A stretch of DNA of 8,939 bases from Peptococcaceae bacterium (GCA_017383785.1 JAFNVD010000210.1:1-8939), one strand, 5' to 3'; shown: positions 1 through 7,782, counted from the stretch's first letter. The notes: a model not told the origin generated them from the letters alone. Made by a program: numbers and translations.

Positions 1-1876
1 AGTATGCTACAGGGTCTTCGATTGGCATACCTTCGATTAAGAGCGCTTGGTTATACAGGATGCTAATCAGACTGGATGCTTTTGCTTCGTCGGCGATATG
101 CATTGCTGTCAGTGTATTGAAGATTTCATGGTTTGCATTGATTTCTAGGATGCGCCCCATTTTTGGTACGTTGGAATTAGGTACTGCGGACAGTACACGT
201 TCCATTTCCAGAGAGAGCGGACCGTCGCTGGAGATACATACCGGATGAGATTTTAATCTAGTAGATAGTTTTACTTCTTTTACTTTACCATTCAGAGCCT
301 GTGTGCAGAAGTCTAACAGGGATTTATTTGCTTCTGCACGTTTTGCAGATTCTTCTTTTTCTTCTGCACTTTCCAGATCGATGTCGCTATCTGCAACGGA
401 TTTGAATGCTTTTTCTTTGTACTCACGCATCATTTTCAGTGCAAATTCATCGATGTCATGCATTAGATACAGTACTTCGTAGCCTTTTTCGGTAAAGAGT
501 TCTACCTGCGGCATCATATCAATCTGTTCCGGTGTGCGACCACATGCGTAATAAATATTGGTCTGGCCTTCTTTCATGCGTTCTACATATTCGCTGAATG
601 TTACTAGTTTGCGTTCTGTAGAAGAATAGAACATGATTAAATCCTGTAGCAGTTCTTTATGTGCGCCGAAATCATTATGACAGCCGGCTTTCAGGTTGAG
701 ACCGAAGGTTTCGTACAGTTTTTCGTATTTTTCACGGTCATTGCGTTGCAACTTCAAGAGTTCAGATTTAATTTTCTTTTCCAGACTGGTAGCAATCAGT
801 TTCAGCTGACGGTCATGCTGCAGCATTTCACGAGAAATGTTTAAGGATAAATCCTGAGAGTCCACCAAACCTTTTACGAATGCGAAGTGGTCAGGCAGTA
901 AATCACCGCATTTGTCCATAATCAGTACACCGCTGGCATAGAGCTGTAAGCCTTTTTCAAAGTTTTTGGTGTAAAAATCGTTGGAAGCATGCTGTGGTAC
1001 AAACAACAGTGCGTTGTAGGTTGCAGAACCTTCTGTATTGCTGTGAATAGTAGTCAATGGTGCTTCGTAGTCATAGTATTTTTCCATGTAGAAGTTGTTA
1101 TATTCTTCTTCTGTAATCTGTGCCGGCATTTTCTTCCACAGTGGTGTCATGCTGTTTACAACTTCTAAATCGACATAGGTTTCTAGCTCGAAATTTTCTG
1201 GATCTTCCGGATGAGCAGGGCGTTTGTGTTCCATGGTCATACGAATCGGATAGCGAATGTAATCGGAATATTTTTTCACCAGTTTGCGCAATTTATACTG
1301 ATCTAAGTACTGGTCATAATCTTCGTCTTCGGTGTTTTCCTTCAGCTCCATGATGATTTCGGTACCAATCATTTCTTTATCGCATGGCAACACAGTATAA
1401 CCATCAGCACCGTCAGATTCCCACATATAGCCGGTGTCAGATGCTTCGTTGCGTGTGTATACGGTTACTTTTTTTGCTACCATGAACGCAGAGTAGAAGC
1501 CTACTCCAAACTGGCCAATAATGTCAATTTCATCTGTTTGTTCTTGATTCGTTTTGAAATCTAGAGAGCCGCTTTTTGCGATTGTGCCCAAATTGTTGTG
1601 CAAGTCTTCTTCGGTCATACCGCAGCCGTGGTCTGCTACAACGATACGGCGTCCTTCTTTGTCAATTCCAATATCAATGGTCAGTTCATCACGATTTAGT
1701 CCGGTTTCGCCACGCTGCATAGCATTATAATAACGTTTGTCGGTAGCATCGCTGGCGTTAGAGATAATTTCTCTTAAAAAGATTTCTTTGTGTGTGTAGA
1801 TGGAGTTAATCATCAAATCCAGTAGTCGTTTGGATTCGGCTTTGAACTCTGTCTTAGTTGTTGTCATGTGTTTCAT
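1..1876 (-). CDS. htpG: Molecular chaperone HtpG (bacterial Hsp90), 3' end cut by window edge
   Basis: HtpG is the cytosolic ATP-dependent Hsp90 chaperone, a homodimer that remodels client proteins with DnaK. The reverse strand is open for 625 codons from ATG at 1876. The N-terminal GHKL ATPase domain shows the Hsp90 signature at about residues 27-47 (YTHKEIFLREIISNASDATDK, with E36 and N40), the nucleotide motif DHGCGM at 82-87, and a downstream GQFGVGFYSAFMVA lid/glycine motif. The middle domain carries SLNISREMLQHDRQLKLI, and the C-terminal dimerisation domain ends in LLIEGMPIEDPVAY. By comparison with the usual length of about 625-640 residues, only around 10-15 codons are missing. The start at 1876 has AAAGGA just upstream (about 1880-1885). 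In-frame ATGs at 1888 and 1867 are alternatives: 1888 lacks a ribosome site and 1867 sits rather far from it. DHGCGM differs slightly from the commoner DNGIGM. Transcription is probably controlled by HrcA through the CIRCE element in its leader. I saw no frameshift in the stretches I translated. Confidence 0.97.
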   Translation of the reverse strand, partial: MKHMTTTKTEFKAESKRLLDLMINSIYTHKEIFLREIISNASDATDKRYYNAMQRGETGLNRDELTIDIGIDKEGRRIVVADHGCGMTEEDLHNNLGTIAKSGSLDFKTNQEQTDEIDIIGQFGVGFYSAFMVAKKVTVYTRNEASDTGYMWESDGADGYTVLPCDKEMIGTEIIMELKENTEDEDYDQYLDQYKLRKLVKKYSDYIRYPIRMTMEHKRPAHPEDPENFELETYVDLEVVNSMTPLWKKMPAQITEEEYNNFYMEKYYDYEAPLTTIHSNTEGSATYNALLFVPQHASNDFYTKNFEKGLQLYASGVLIMDKCGDLLPDHFAFVKGLVDSQDLSLNISREMLQHDRQLKLIATSLEKKIKSELLKLQRNDREKYEKLYETFGLNLKAGCHNDFGAHKELLQDLIMFYSSTERKLVTFSEYVERMKEGQTNIYYACGRTPEQIDMMPQVELFTEKGYEVLYLMHDIDEFALKMMREYKEKAFKSVADSDIDLESAEEKEESAKRAEANKSLLDFCTQALNGKVKEVKLSTRLKSHPVCISSDGPLSLEMERVLSAVPNSNVPKMGRILEINANHEIFNTLTAMHIADEAKASSLISILYNQALLIEGMPIEDPVAY

Positions 1877-1906
1877 CGTTCCTTTCATATATAGAAAATA
1901 AATAGT

Positions 1907-1922
1907 TAACAAGATCTTGTTA
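1907..1922. repeat. Perfect 16-bp palindrome overlapping the CIRCE edge
   Basis: TAACAAGATCTTGTTA is a perfect palindrome with no spacer. Its right end shares three bases (1920-1922) with the left CIRCE arm. It lies in the predicted htpG leader, downstream of the start point. It could be an operator for a second regulator, a short mRNA hairpin (poorly formed without a loop), or coincidence in AT-rich DNA. It does not match the CtsR heptamer repeats or the LexA box as I know them. The function is unknown. Confidence 0.5.
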
Positions 1923-1948
1923 GCACTCTTTTGCGATGAGTGCTAACA
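1918..1948. promoter_or_regulatory. CIRCE operator (HrcA binding site) upstream of htpG
   Basis: TTAGCACTC at 1920-1928, a 9-base spacer (1929-1937) and GAGTGCTAA at 1938-1946 exactly match the CIRCE consensus. The arms extend to 11 bp each (1918-1948). CIRCE is the operator of the heat-shock repressor HrcA, whose activity depends on GroEL. It lies just downstream of the predicted htpG -10 box, so it would sit at the transcription start and in the 5' leader of htpG. It is about 110 bp upstream of the candidate rightward promoter, so control of the divergent flavoprotein genes is less likely. No hrcA, groE or dnaK gene is visible in the window. Confidence 0.95.
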
Positions 1949-1954
1949 GTGTAT

Positions 1955-1983
1955 ATTGTATCGCTATACAGTGAAAAAATCAA
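1955..1983 (-). promoter_or_regulatory. Sigma-A-type promoter of htpG
   Basis: Read on the minus strand, TTGATT (1983-1978) is followed after exactly 17 bases by TACAAT (1960-1955). These match the vegetative consensus TTGACA/TATAAT at 4/6 and 5/6 positions. The predicted start point falls near 1948, at the edge of the CIRCE operator, which is the usual arrangement for HrcA repression. The leader to the htpG ATG would be about 70 bases. The call rests on sequence match and position only. Confidence 0.7.
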
Positions 1984-2057
1984 TAACTTTTTGTGAAAAA
2001 GAATGTTAAGATTTTGTATCGAAGTGCAGAAAAAACAAGGAAAAATGCCGTTGTCGC

Positions 2058-2086
2058 TTGTATTCTGCCTCGTTATCCAGTATACT
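2058..2086 (+). promoter_or_regulatory. Candidate promoter for the flavoprotein genes
   Basis: TTGTAT (2058-2063), a 17-base spacer, then TATACT (2081-2086). The -10 box matches consensus at 5/6 positions, while the -35 box keeps only the TTG. The start point would be near 2093, giving a leader of about 50 bases to the ATG at 2144. The -35 region lies within an imperfect inverted repeat (2026-2068), which may or may not matter. It is the best-spaced candidate I found in the divergent region. Confidence 0.5.
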
Positions 2087-2143
2087 TTTCTGTAATTGGA
2101 TTTTGATAGTGTGACCCATTGATTATTAGGGGAGAATGATACG

Positions 2144-4009
2144 ATGAATAAAAATAAACTCATAGCATTAATCATACTGTGTTGTTTTGTTTGGAGTTTT
2201 TGCATAACCGGGTGTGGTGCCAATAATATACAGGCAGTGGACGAAAATGTGTGGCAGAACCCTGTGCTTGAACAGGTGCAATATGATGTAATTGTAATGG
2301 GTACAGAGCCGGAGGGGATAGCTGCTGCGGTGAGTGCTGCTCGCAATGGTATGAAAACTTTACTGTTAGGTGAAGATAAGGCATTGGGTGGTCTTATGAC
2401 GATTGGGCAGTTGAATTTTATTGATATGTGCGAAAGCCGTGACGGTACAATACTGACTCAAGGTTTTTTCAAAGAGTTTTATGATGCGGTAGGTGGAAGT
2501 GCATTTGATATTACAGAGGCTCGTAATTTTTTCTTAGATGTAGTAACTGCTGAACCTCTTTTGACATTGCGTACGGAAAATGATTTCAAGGCACCCATTA
2601 TGGACGATGATGCTATTATTGGGATTATAACTGATGAATGTGGCGTAGAGCGTAGTTATTATGGTTCACGAATTATTGATGCTACGGTGGATGCTGATGT
2701 GGCCGCAGCATCCGGTGTGCCATATACTTATGCTGGGGAAGACATTGGCGAGCGTGACAGACAGATGGGTGTAACATTAGTGTTTGAACTTTCTGGTGTA
2801 AACTGGAATAAGGTGTGGTTACACTTAAACTGGCAGCGCTTTAAGGCGGAAGTGTTTAAGCAAGGCAGTACCGATATGGGGGCTACCGATAAAACTGCAT
2901 GGGGCTATACCAGTGAGGGTTATGCTTATGAGCCGCATAATGACATGATGCGATTAAGAGGATTTAATATTGCACGACAAAATAACGGCAATGTGCTGAT
3001 TAATGCATTGATTATTTTTGGAGTAGATCCGCTTAGTGAAGAAAGCAAGGCAGAGGGTATTGCCCGAGCACAAGCTGAAATGGAGTATCTAATCCCATAT
3101 ATCCAAGACAACTTTAAAGGCTTTGAAAAAGCGAAGCTGGCCGGTACTGCAGAACAGCTCTATGTGCGTGAAAGTCGCCACATTATTGGAGAGTACCAGT
3201 TGACTATTGATGATGTGCTGGAAAATCGAGATCAGTGGGATAAAATTGCTGTGGGGGCATATCCGGTAGATGTACAGCCGACTGCCACACAAACATATGG
3301 TACCGTTATCGGTAGCCCGGATAAGTATGCAGTACCATTTCGCTCTTTAGTGCCGTTGCAGATAGAAAATTTGTTGGTAATTGGTCGTAGTGCTTCTTAT
3401 ACTTCTTTGGCTGCCGGTAGTGCTCGTGTGATTCCGCTGGGTATGGCTGAAGGGGACGCGGCCGGTGTAGCTTGTGCATACTCGTTGCATCATAATATCA
3501 GTTTCCGAGATATCACTGTGGACCCAAAAGCCATTGCTGATATACAGGTGGCGTTAAAAATGCAAGGGGCGTATTTGCCGGACTTTGAAGTTGTAGATGA
3601 TATTATGAATCATTGGGCATATCCTGGTGTAAAAGTATTACGCAGTCTTGGCATTCTAGACGGTGGTTACAGCAACGACTATAAATTAGATGAACCAATT
3701 AGTCGTTGGCGATATCAGAATATGGTAAACAATGTGTTGACAAAAGCAGGCGTTGACCAGGATTATATTGAAGTAAATGATAATCCGCCAAATCGACAAA
3801 TTATTGGCACGACAGCTAGAGCTATTGCAGCTAGCGAAGGTATGAAATATGCCAATGATTATCAAGTGTATATAGAAGCGTTAGCTGTACGTGGGATTTT
3901 GACAGATGACCTTAAAGCGTATTTTGCAAATGGAGAAAAAAATCCAAACGCAGCGGAGGTTGTACAGTTGATGGCCAATACGTATCAGTATTTAATGCAA
4001 AATATGTAG
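2144..4009 (+). CDS. Predicted lipoprotein, FAD-dependent oxidoreductase with SLH-like tail (paralogue 1)
   Basis: This 621-residue predicted exported flavoprotein has an unknown substrate. Residues 1-23 form a Sec-type signal with a lipobox (ITG|C), so Cys24 is the probable lipidated residue; there is no twin arginine. The core resembles the FAD_oxidored family (PF12831-like): a Rossmann dinucleotide loop at 53-58 (GTEPEG in place of the common GGxPAG), LGGLMT soon after, the mid-domain IDATVDADVAAASG, RESRHIIGEYQLTIDDVL, and the C-terminal FAD-binding block GRSASYTSLAAGSARVIPLGMAEGDAAG. From about residue 485 the protein resembles SLH repeats: HWAYPGVKVLRSLGI starts at His490, and a weaker second copy spans roughly 560-615. 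The ribosome site AGGGGAG (2128-2134) is well placed. The protein is closely related to the next gene, 10 bp downstream, but has about nine extra residues between W221 and G246. The family call is firm for FAD binding; lipidation and the SLH-like tail are inferences from visible motifs. Confidence 0.88.
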   Translation: MNKNKLIALIILCCFVWSFCITGCGANNIQAVDENVWQNPVLEQVQYDVIVMGTEPEGIAAAVSAARNGMKTLLLGEDKALGGLMTIGQLNFIDMCESRDGTILTQGFFKEFYDAVGGSAFDITEARNFFLDVVTAEPLLTLRTENDFKAPIMDDDAIIGIITDECGVERSYYGSRIIDATVDADVAAASGVPYTYAGEDIGERDRQMGVTLVFELSGVNWNKVWLHLNWQRFKAEVFKQGSTDMGATDKTAWGYTSEGYAYEPHNDMMRLRGFNIARQNNGNVLINALIIFGVDPLSEESKAEGIARAQAEMEYLIPYIQDNFKGFEKAKLAGTAEQLYVRESRHIIGEYQLTIDDVLENRDQWDKIAVGAYPVDVQPTATQTYGTVIGSPDKYAVPFRSLVPLQIENLLVIGRSASYTSLAAGSARVIPLGMAEGDAAGVACAYSLHHNISFRDITVDPKAIADIQVALKMQGAYLPDFEVVDDIMNHWAYPGVKVLRSLGILDGGYSNDYKLDEPISRWRYQNMVNNVLTKAGVDQDYIEVNDNPPNRQIIGTTARAIAASEGMKYANDYQVYIEALAVRGILTDDLKAYFANGEKNPNAAEVVQLMANTYQYLMQNM

Positions 4010-4019
4010 GAGAAATAAT

Positions 4020-5819
4020 ATGAAAAATAGAACATGGATTGTAGTGCTGTTGTTATGCCTCATTGCTTTGTTTTGTGGTTATGGATGCGGTAAAGATGCA
4101 AAACCATCTGATAGTACCATCGAATCCGGTGTAGACTATGATGTTATTGTAGTAGGCGGTGACCCGGAGGGCGTATGTGCTGCGGTATCCTCTGCACGAA
4201 ATGGATTAAAAACATTGCTGATAGAAGACGATGCTGTGCTTGGTGGTTTAATGACATTAGGAAAACTGAATTTTATCGACATTTGTGAAGATCGCCAAGG
4301 CAATATTTTAACCCAGGGATTGTTTATGGAGTTTTATGATGCGGTAGGTGGTACTGCGTTTGATGTAGAGGTAGCAAAACGGTTCTTTTATGATTGGGTG
4401 ATAAATGAAGAAAATGCTACATTGAAATTGAATACGGCATTTGTAGAACCAGTTATGGATGGAGATACAATTGTTGGTATTGTAGTCGAGGAGAATGGCG
4501 AACAGGTAACATACACTGCAAGTAGAATTATCGATGCTACCGTGGATGCTGATGTAGCTGCAGCTGCAGGGGCTCCTTATACAGTAGCAGGGGAAGATAT
4601 CGGGATGAAAGACCGTCAGATGGGTGTAACCTTGGTATTTGAGCTGTCCGGTGTAAACTGGGATGCGGTGGTAACACATTTGGAAAACGATGATAATACC
4701 GGTACAGGTGCTACTGATAAAACCGCATGGGGATATACACGTGAAGGATATGCTTATGAGCCGAAAGATAGCTTGATGCGCTTGCGTGGTTTTAATGTAG
4801 CTCGTCAGGACAATGGTAATGTGCTTATCAATGCGTTGATTATTTTTGGCGTAGATCCTATGAGTGCTGAAAGTAAAGCAAATGGTATTGTTCGTGCTCA
4901 AAAAGAATTGGAATATATTTTGCCGTATGTGCGTGAGAACTTTATAGGATTTGAAGATGTTGAACTGGTAGGTACAGCAGAACAGTTGTATATTAGAGAA
5001 AGTCGTCATATCATTGGTGAATATCAGCTAACTATTGATGATGTGCTAGAAAACCGTGATCAGTGGGATAAAATAGCTATTGTTGCATATCCGGCGGATA
5101 TCCAGCCGACGGCAGGTCAGACCTATGGCACAGTTATAGGAAGTCCGGATAGATATGCCATTCCATTCCGCAGTATTGTACCATTAAAGGTAGAAAATAT
5201 GCTAGTGATTGGACGCAGTGCGTCTTATACATCATTGGCAGCCGGTAGTGCTCGTGTGATTCCTGTAGGTATGGCAGAGGGCGAAGCAGCAGGAGTGGTT
5301 TCCGCATACTCTCTAGAAAATACAATCAGCTATCGCGATATGATTGTTGATGAAGCTGCGATTTCCAGTGTACAACAATCGTTGAAGCAGCAAGGTGCGT
5401 ATTTAGATGATTTTGAAGTTCACGAAGCGTATATGGATCACTGGGCATATCCTGCAGTAAAGGTGCTGCGTGGTTTAGGGCTGATGGATGGTGGTTATAG
5501 CAATGACTATGGCTTAGATAAATTGCTTACGAACGGGCGTTTACAAAACTTGTTAAACAATACAATGAGTAAAACAGGAAAAGAAATAGAGAAAGTGCTG
5601 GATGTGCCTAGTCCGGTAACCAACAAGAGCCTGATTGCGGTGGCTGCACGTGTTGCTGGGGTAACCATAGAAGGTTATGATAATCAAATTGCGGCACTAA
5701 TGGATCTAGGGATTCTTACAGATAACATCTTGCAGCATATGGGTGCAGAGAATGAGACTCCAATGGTGGCAGAAGCAGCAATGATTATTGCCAATTTATA
5801 TACCTTCATGGTACAATAA
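4020..5819 (+). CDS. Predicted lipoprotein, FAD-dependent oxidoreductase with SLH-like tail (paralogue 2)
   Basis: This 599-residue tandem paralogue of the preceding gene is alike along its whole length, with roughly two thirds of residues identical by eye. It has a hydrophobic signal and a candidate lipid cysteine at Cys23 (GYG|C, a less typical lipobox because -3 is Gly). The Rossmann loop at 46-51 is GGDPEG, nearer to consensus than in paralogue 1. It shares the ATVDADVAA block, RESRHIIGEYQLTIDDVLENRDQWDK, and the C-terminal FAD block GRSASYTSLAAGSARVIPVGMAEGEAAG. An SLH-like segment begins at His474 (HWAYPAVKVLRGLGLMDGGY), with a weak second repeat near the end. Its ribosome site AGGAG (4008-4012) overlaps the stop codon of the first gene, so the two are almost certainly co-transcribed and perhaps translationally coupled. 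The paralogues may form a heterodimer or act on different substrates; the sequence does not say which. The substrate is unknown. Confidence 0.87.
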   Translation: MKNRTWIVVLLLCLIALFCGYGCGKDAKPSDSTIESGVDYDVIVVGGDPEGVCAAVSSARNGLKTLLIEDDAVLGGLMTLGKLNFIDICEDRQGNILTQGLFMEFYDAVGGTAFDVEVAKRFFYDWVINEENATLKLNTAFVEPVMDGDTIVGIVVEENGEQVTYTASRIIDATVDADVAAAAGAPYTVAGEDIGMKDRQMGVTLVFELSGVNWDAVVTHLENDDNTGTGATDKTAWGYTREGYAYEPKDSLMRLRGFNVARQDNGNVLINALIIFGVDPMSAESKANGIVRAQKELEYILPYVRENFIGFEDVELVGTAEQLYIRESRHIIGEYQLTIDDVLENRDQWDKIAIVAYPADIQPTAGQTYGTVIGSPDRYAIPFRSIVPLKVENMLVIGRSASYTSLAAGSARVIPVGMAEGEAAGVVSAYSLENTISYRDMIVDEAAISSVQQSLKQQGAYLDDFEVHEAYMDHWAYPAVKVLRGLGLMDGGYSNDYGLDKLLTNGRLQNLLNNTMSKTGKEIEKVLDVPSPVTNKSLIAVAARVAGVTIEGYDNQIAALMDLGILTDNILQHMGAENETPMVAEAAMIIANLYTFMVQ

Positions 5820-5858
5820 AGTGTTAGAAATTGAATCGGTAATGATGGAGGAACAAAT

Positions 5859-6932
5859 ATGTTAGAACGATTACAGCTTTTAGAAGATAAATATGAAGAA
5901 CTGAATCAGAAAATGGTAGATCCTGATGTGTTGGGCAATCCTGCAGAATTAAACAAATTGGCAAAAGCGCAGTCTGACTTAGAGGATGTAGTAGTAGCAT
6001 TTCGTCAGTATAAAAAAGTATTGAGCGAATTGGAAGATTCTAAAGCGATGCTGCAAGAAAAACTGGATCCTGAAATGGACGAAATGGTTAAAATGGAGAT
6101 TAAAGAATTAGCTGAGCAGAAAGAATCTCTAGAACATGAATTGACCATTTTGCTTTTACCAAAAGATCCAAACGATAGCAAAAACGTAATTATGGAAATT
6201 CGTGCCGGTACCGGTGGTGACGAAGCTGCATTATTTGCTGCAGACTTGTATCGTATGTATACCCGTTATGCAGAAAATCAGGGCTGGAAAACAGAAGTAA
6301 TGAACACCAACTACACAGACGTAGGCGGTTATAAAGAGATTACTTTTATGATTACCGGGAAAGGTGCATACAGCAAACTGAAATTTGAGGGCGGTGTGCA
6401 TCGTGTACAGCGTGTGCCTGCTACCGAAGCTAGTGGCCGTATTCATACATCTGCCGCAACTGTAGCAGTATTGCCGGAAGCAGAAGAAGTAGAAGTAGAA
6501 ATCAATATGAACGATTTGCGCATTGATGTATTCTGCTCCAGTGGTCCTGGTGGACAGTCTGTAAATACTACACAGTCCGCTGTACGTGTTACTCACTTGC
6601 CAACAGGGCTGGTAGTATCCTGCCAGGATGAAAAATCTCAGCAGATGAACAAAGAAAAAGCTATCAAAGTGTTGCGTTCTCGTTTGCTGGAAAAATATCA
6701 GCAGGAAGCGCAAGGTGAATTATCTGCCCAGCGTAAAGGTATGATTGGTAGTGGTGACCGCAGTGAACGCATTCGTACGTATAACTTCCCACAGGGACGT
6801 GTAAGTGATCATCGTATTAATTTGACAGTACACAATTTGGACAAAGTGCTGATGGGCGCACTGGATGAAATCATTGAAGCGTTGATTACTACTGACCAGG
6901 CTGAAAAACTGAAAAATGCGGATGAAGCGTAA
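5859..6932 (+). CDS. prfA: Peptide chain release factor 1 (RF1)
   Basis: RF1 recognises UAA and UAG stop codons on the ribosome and triggers release of the finished peptide. The product has 357 residues, normal for the family. An N-terminal helical, coiled-coil-rich domain (1 to about 110) is followed by the PCRF/RF-1 domain. The stop-codon-reading tripeptide is PAT at 187-189, which marks RF1; RF2 would have SPF. It is followed by GRIHTSAATVAVLPE. The catalytic GGQ is at 231-233 within SSGPGGQSVNTTQSAVRVTH. A strong ribosome site GGAGG (5847-5851) lies 7 bases before the ATG. The gap after the flavoprotein gene is 39 bp and contains no hairpin terminator that I can see, so prfA may be read from upstream. 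prmC begins on the last base of its stop codon. Confidence 0.98.
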   Translation: MLERLQLLEDKYEELNQKMVDPDVLGNPAELNKLAKAQSDLEDVVVAFRQYKKVLSELEDSKAMLQEKLDPEMDEMVKMEIKELAEQKESLEHELTILLLPKDPNDSKNVIMEIRAGTGGDEAALFAADLYRMYTRYAENQGWKTEVMNTNYTDVGGYKEITFMITGKGAYSKLKFEGGVHRVQRVPATEASGRIHTSAATVAVLPEAEEVEVEINMNDLRIDVFCSSGPGGQSVNTTQSAVRVTHLPTGLVVSCQDEKSQQMNKEKAIKVLRSRLLEKYQQEAQGELSAQRKGMIGSGDRSERIRTYNFPQGRVSDHRINLTVHNLDKVLMGALDEIIEALITTDQAEKLKNADEA

Positions 6933-7777
6933 TGACAAGTTGCATGACAAATAAAGAAATATTGCAATGGGCAATTGCAGAACTGGGTGTAGAAAAACGC
7001 ATGGAAGCGGAGCTTTTATTGTGTCATGTGTTAAATACGAATCGTGGTTTGCTCTTAGCGCATGATACAGATTGTATTGCTCGAGAACAAGCAGAGGTTT
7101 ATCGTGATTTCATTTTGCGACGTAAAAACAATGAACCATTTCAATATTTGCTCGGAAGTGCTAATTTTATGGGCTTAGATTTGATTGTGACGCCTGATGT
7201 ATTGATTCCTCGCTTTGATACAGAACGCCTAGTGGAAAAGTCTTTGGAGCTTCTTGCGGATAAGCAGCAACCGATTGTGCTGGATATCTGCACAGGGAGT
7301 GGCGCTATTGCGATAGCTATTAGCCATTACAAACAGGATGCACTGGTTTATGCAGGCGATATTTCTGAGCAAGCGTTGCGAGTGGCAAAAGAAAACAACC
7401 GGCGTTGTAATACAACCGTGGAGTTTCGGCAAGGCGATTTAACAGCTCCGTTTGAAAATCTATTTGGAAATGTGGATTTGCTTACATCAAATCCGCCGTA
7501 TATTACTTCTGAAGAAATGAATGAACTGCCAGCGGATGTCTTGCAGGAACCTCATTTGGCGCTTTGGGGCGGTGATGACGGTTTACGATTTTATCGATTG
7601 CTTATAGCCAATGCTCCAGCGTTGCTAAAAAACGGTGGTTGGCTGGTATTTGAGATTGGATGGAAGCAGGGCGAATCCGTACAATTACTTATGCAGCAGC
7701 GTGGATTTGATAATGTAGCGGTGATACAGGATTGGCAAGGAAACGATCGAGTTGTGGTTGGACAGTTGTTATATTAA
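6932..7777 (+). CDS. prmC: Release factor glutamine methyltransferase PrmC (HemK family)
   Basis: PrmC uses S-adenosylmethionine to N5-methylate the glutamine of the GGQ motif in RF1 and RF2, which raises termination efficiency. The product has 281 residues. An N-terminal helical substrate-binding domain comes first, then a Rossmann methyltransferase domain with SAM-binding motif I VLDICTGSGAIAIAI at 116-130. The catalytic NPPY is at 187-190, followed by ITSEEM, and FEIGWKQG lies near the C-terminus. Its ATG shares one base with the prfA stop codon (TAATG), and no strong ribosome site is visible before it, so translational coupling is likely. An in-frame ATG at 6944 is an alternative start. 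The prfA-prmC pairing is a widely conserved arrangement and supports the assignment. The gene is followed by a strong terminator. Confidence 0.97.
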   Translation: MTSCMTNKEILQWAIAELGVEKRMEAELLLCHVLNTNRGLLLAHDTDCIAREQAEVYRDFILRRKNNEPFQYLLGSANFMGLDLIVTPDVLIPRFDTERLVEKSLELLADKQQPIVLDICTGSGAIAIAISHYKQDALVYAGDISEQALRVAKENNRRCNTTVEFRQGDLTAPFENLFGNVDLLTSNPPYITSEEMNELPADVLQEPHLALWGGDDGLRFYRLLIANAPALLKNGGWLVFEIGWKQGESVQLLMQQRGFDNVAVIQDWQGNDRVVVGQLLY

Positions 7778-7782
7778 TAAGT

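Noticed and set aside
1987..2001. Short palindrome CTTTTT-GTG-AAAAAG
   Set aside because: It consists mostly of A and T runs, which arise often by chance in this AT-rich spacer. It is not positioned at either candidate start point.
2026..2068. Imperfect inverted repeat (GCAGAA...TTCTGC with inner ACAAG...CTTGT)
   Set aside because: The stem is broken and AT-rich with a long loop and no T-run, so it is not a terminator. It covers the candidate -35 box but I have no support for an operator.
1906..2346. A 146-codon minus-strand open frame across the divergent control region
   Set aside because: It overlaps the CIRCE operator, both candidate promoters and the signal peptide of the flavoprotein gene. 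The translation has no recognisable features.
2474..4351. Exact 23-base match between the two flavoprotein genes (2474-2496 and 4329-4351), with another near 3413 and 5240, considered as recent gene conversion
   Set aside because: Flanking codons differ at many synonymous sites, and the shared runs fall on the most conserved protein blocks, so an old duplication under selection explains them.
4308..5009. A 233-codon open frame on the minus strand inside the second flavoprotein gene
   Set aside because: It lies wholly antisense to a gene with clear family motifs, its composition is Cys/Ile/Phe/Thr-rich without recognisable domains, and I see no good ribosome site. It is a shadow of the coding strand.
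5831..5858. TTGAAT before prfA as a -35 box
   Set aside because: At 17-base spacing the -10 box would fall on the ribosome-site-to-ATG interval, with no acceptable match and no room for a leader.
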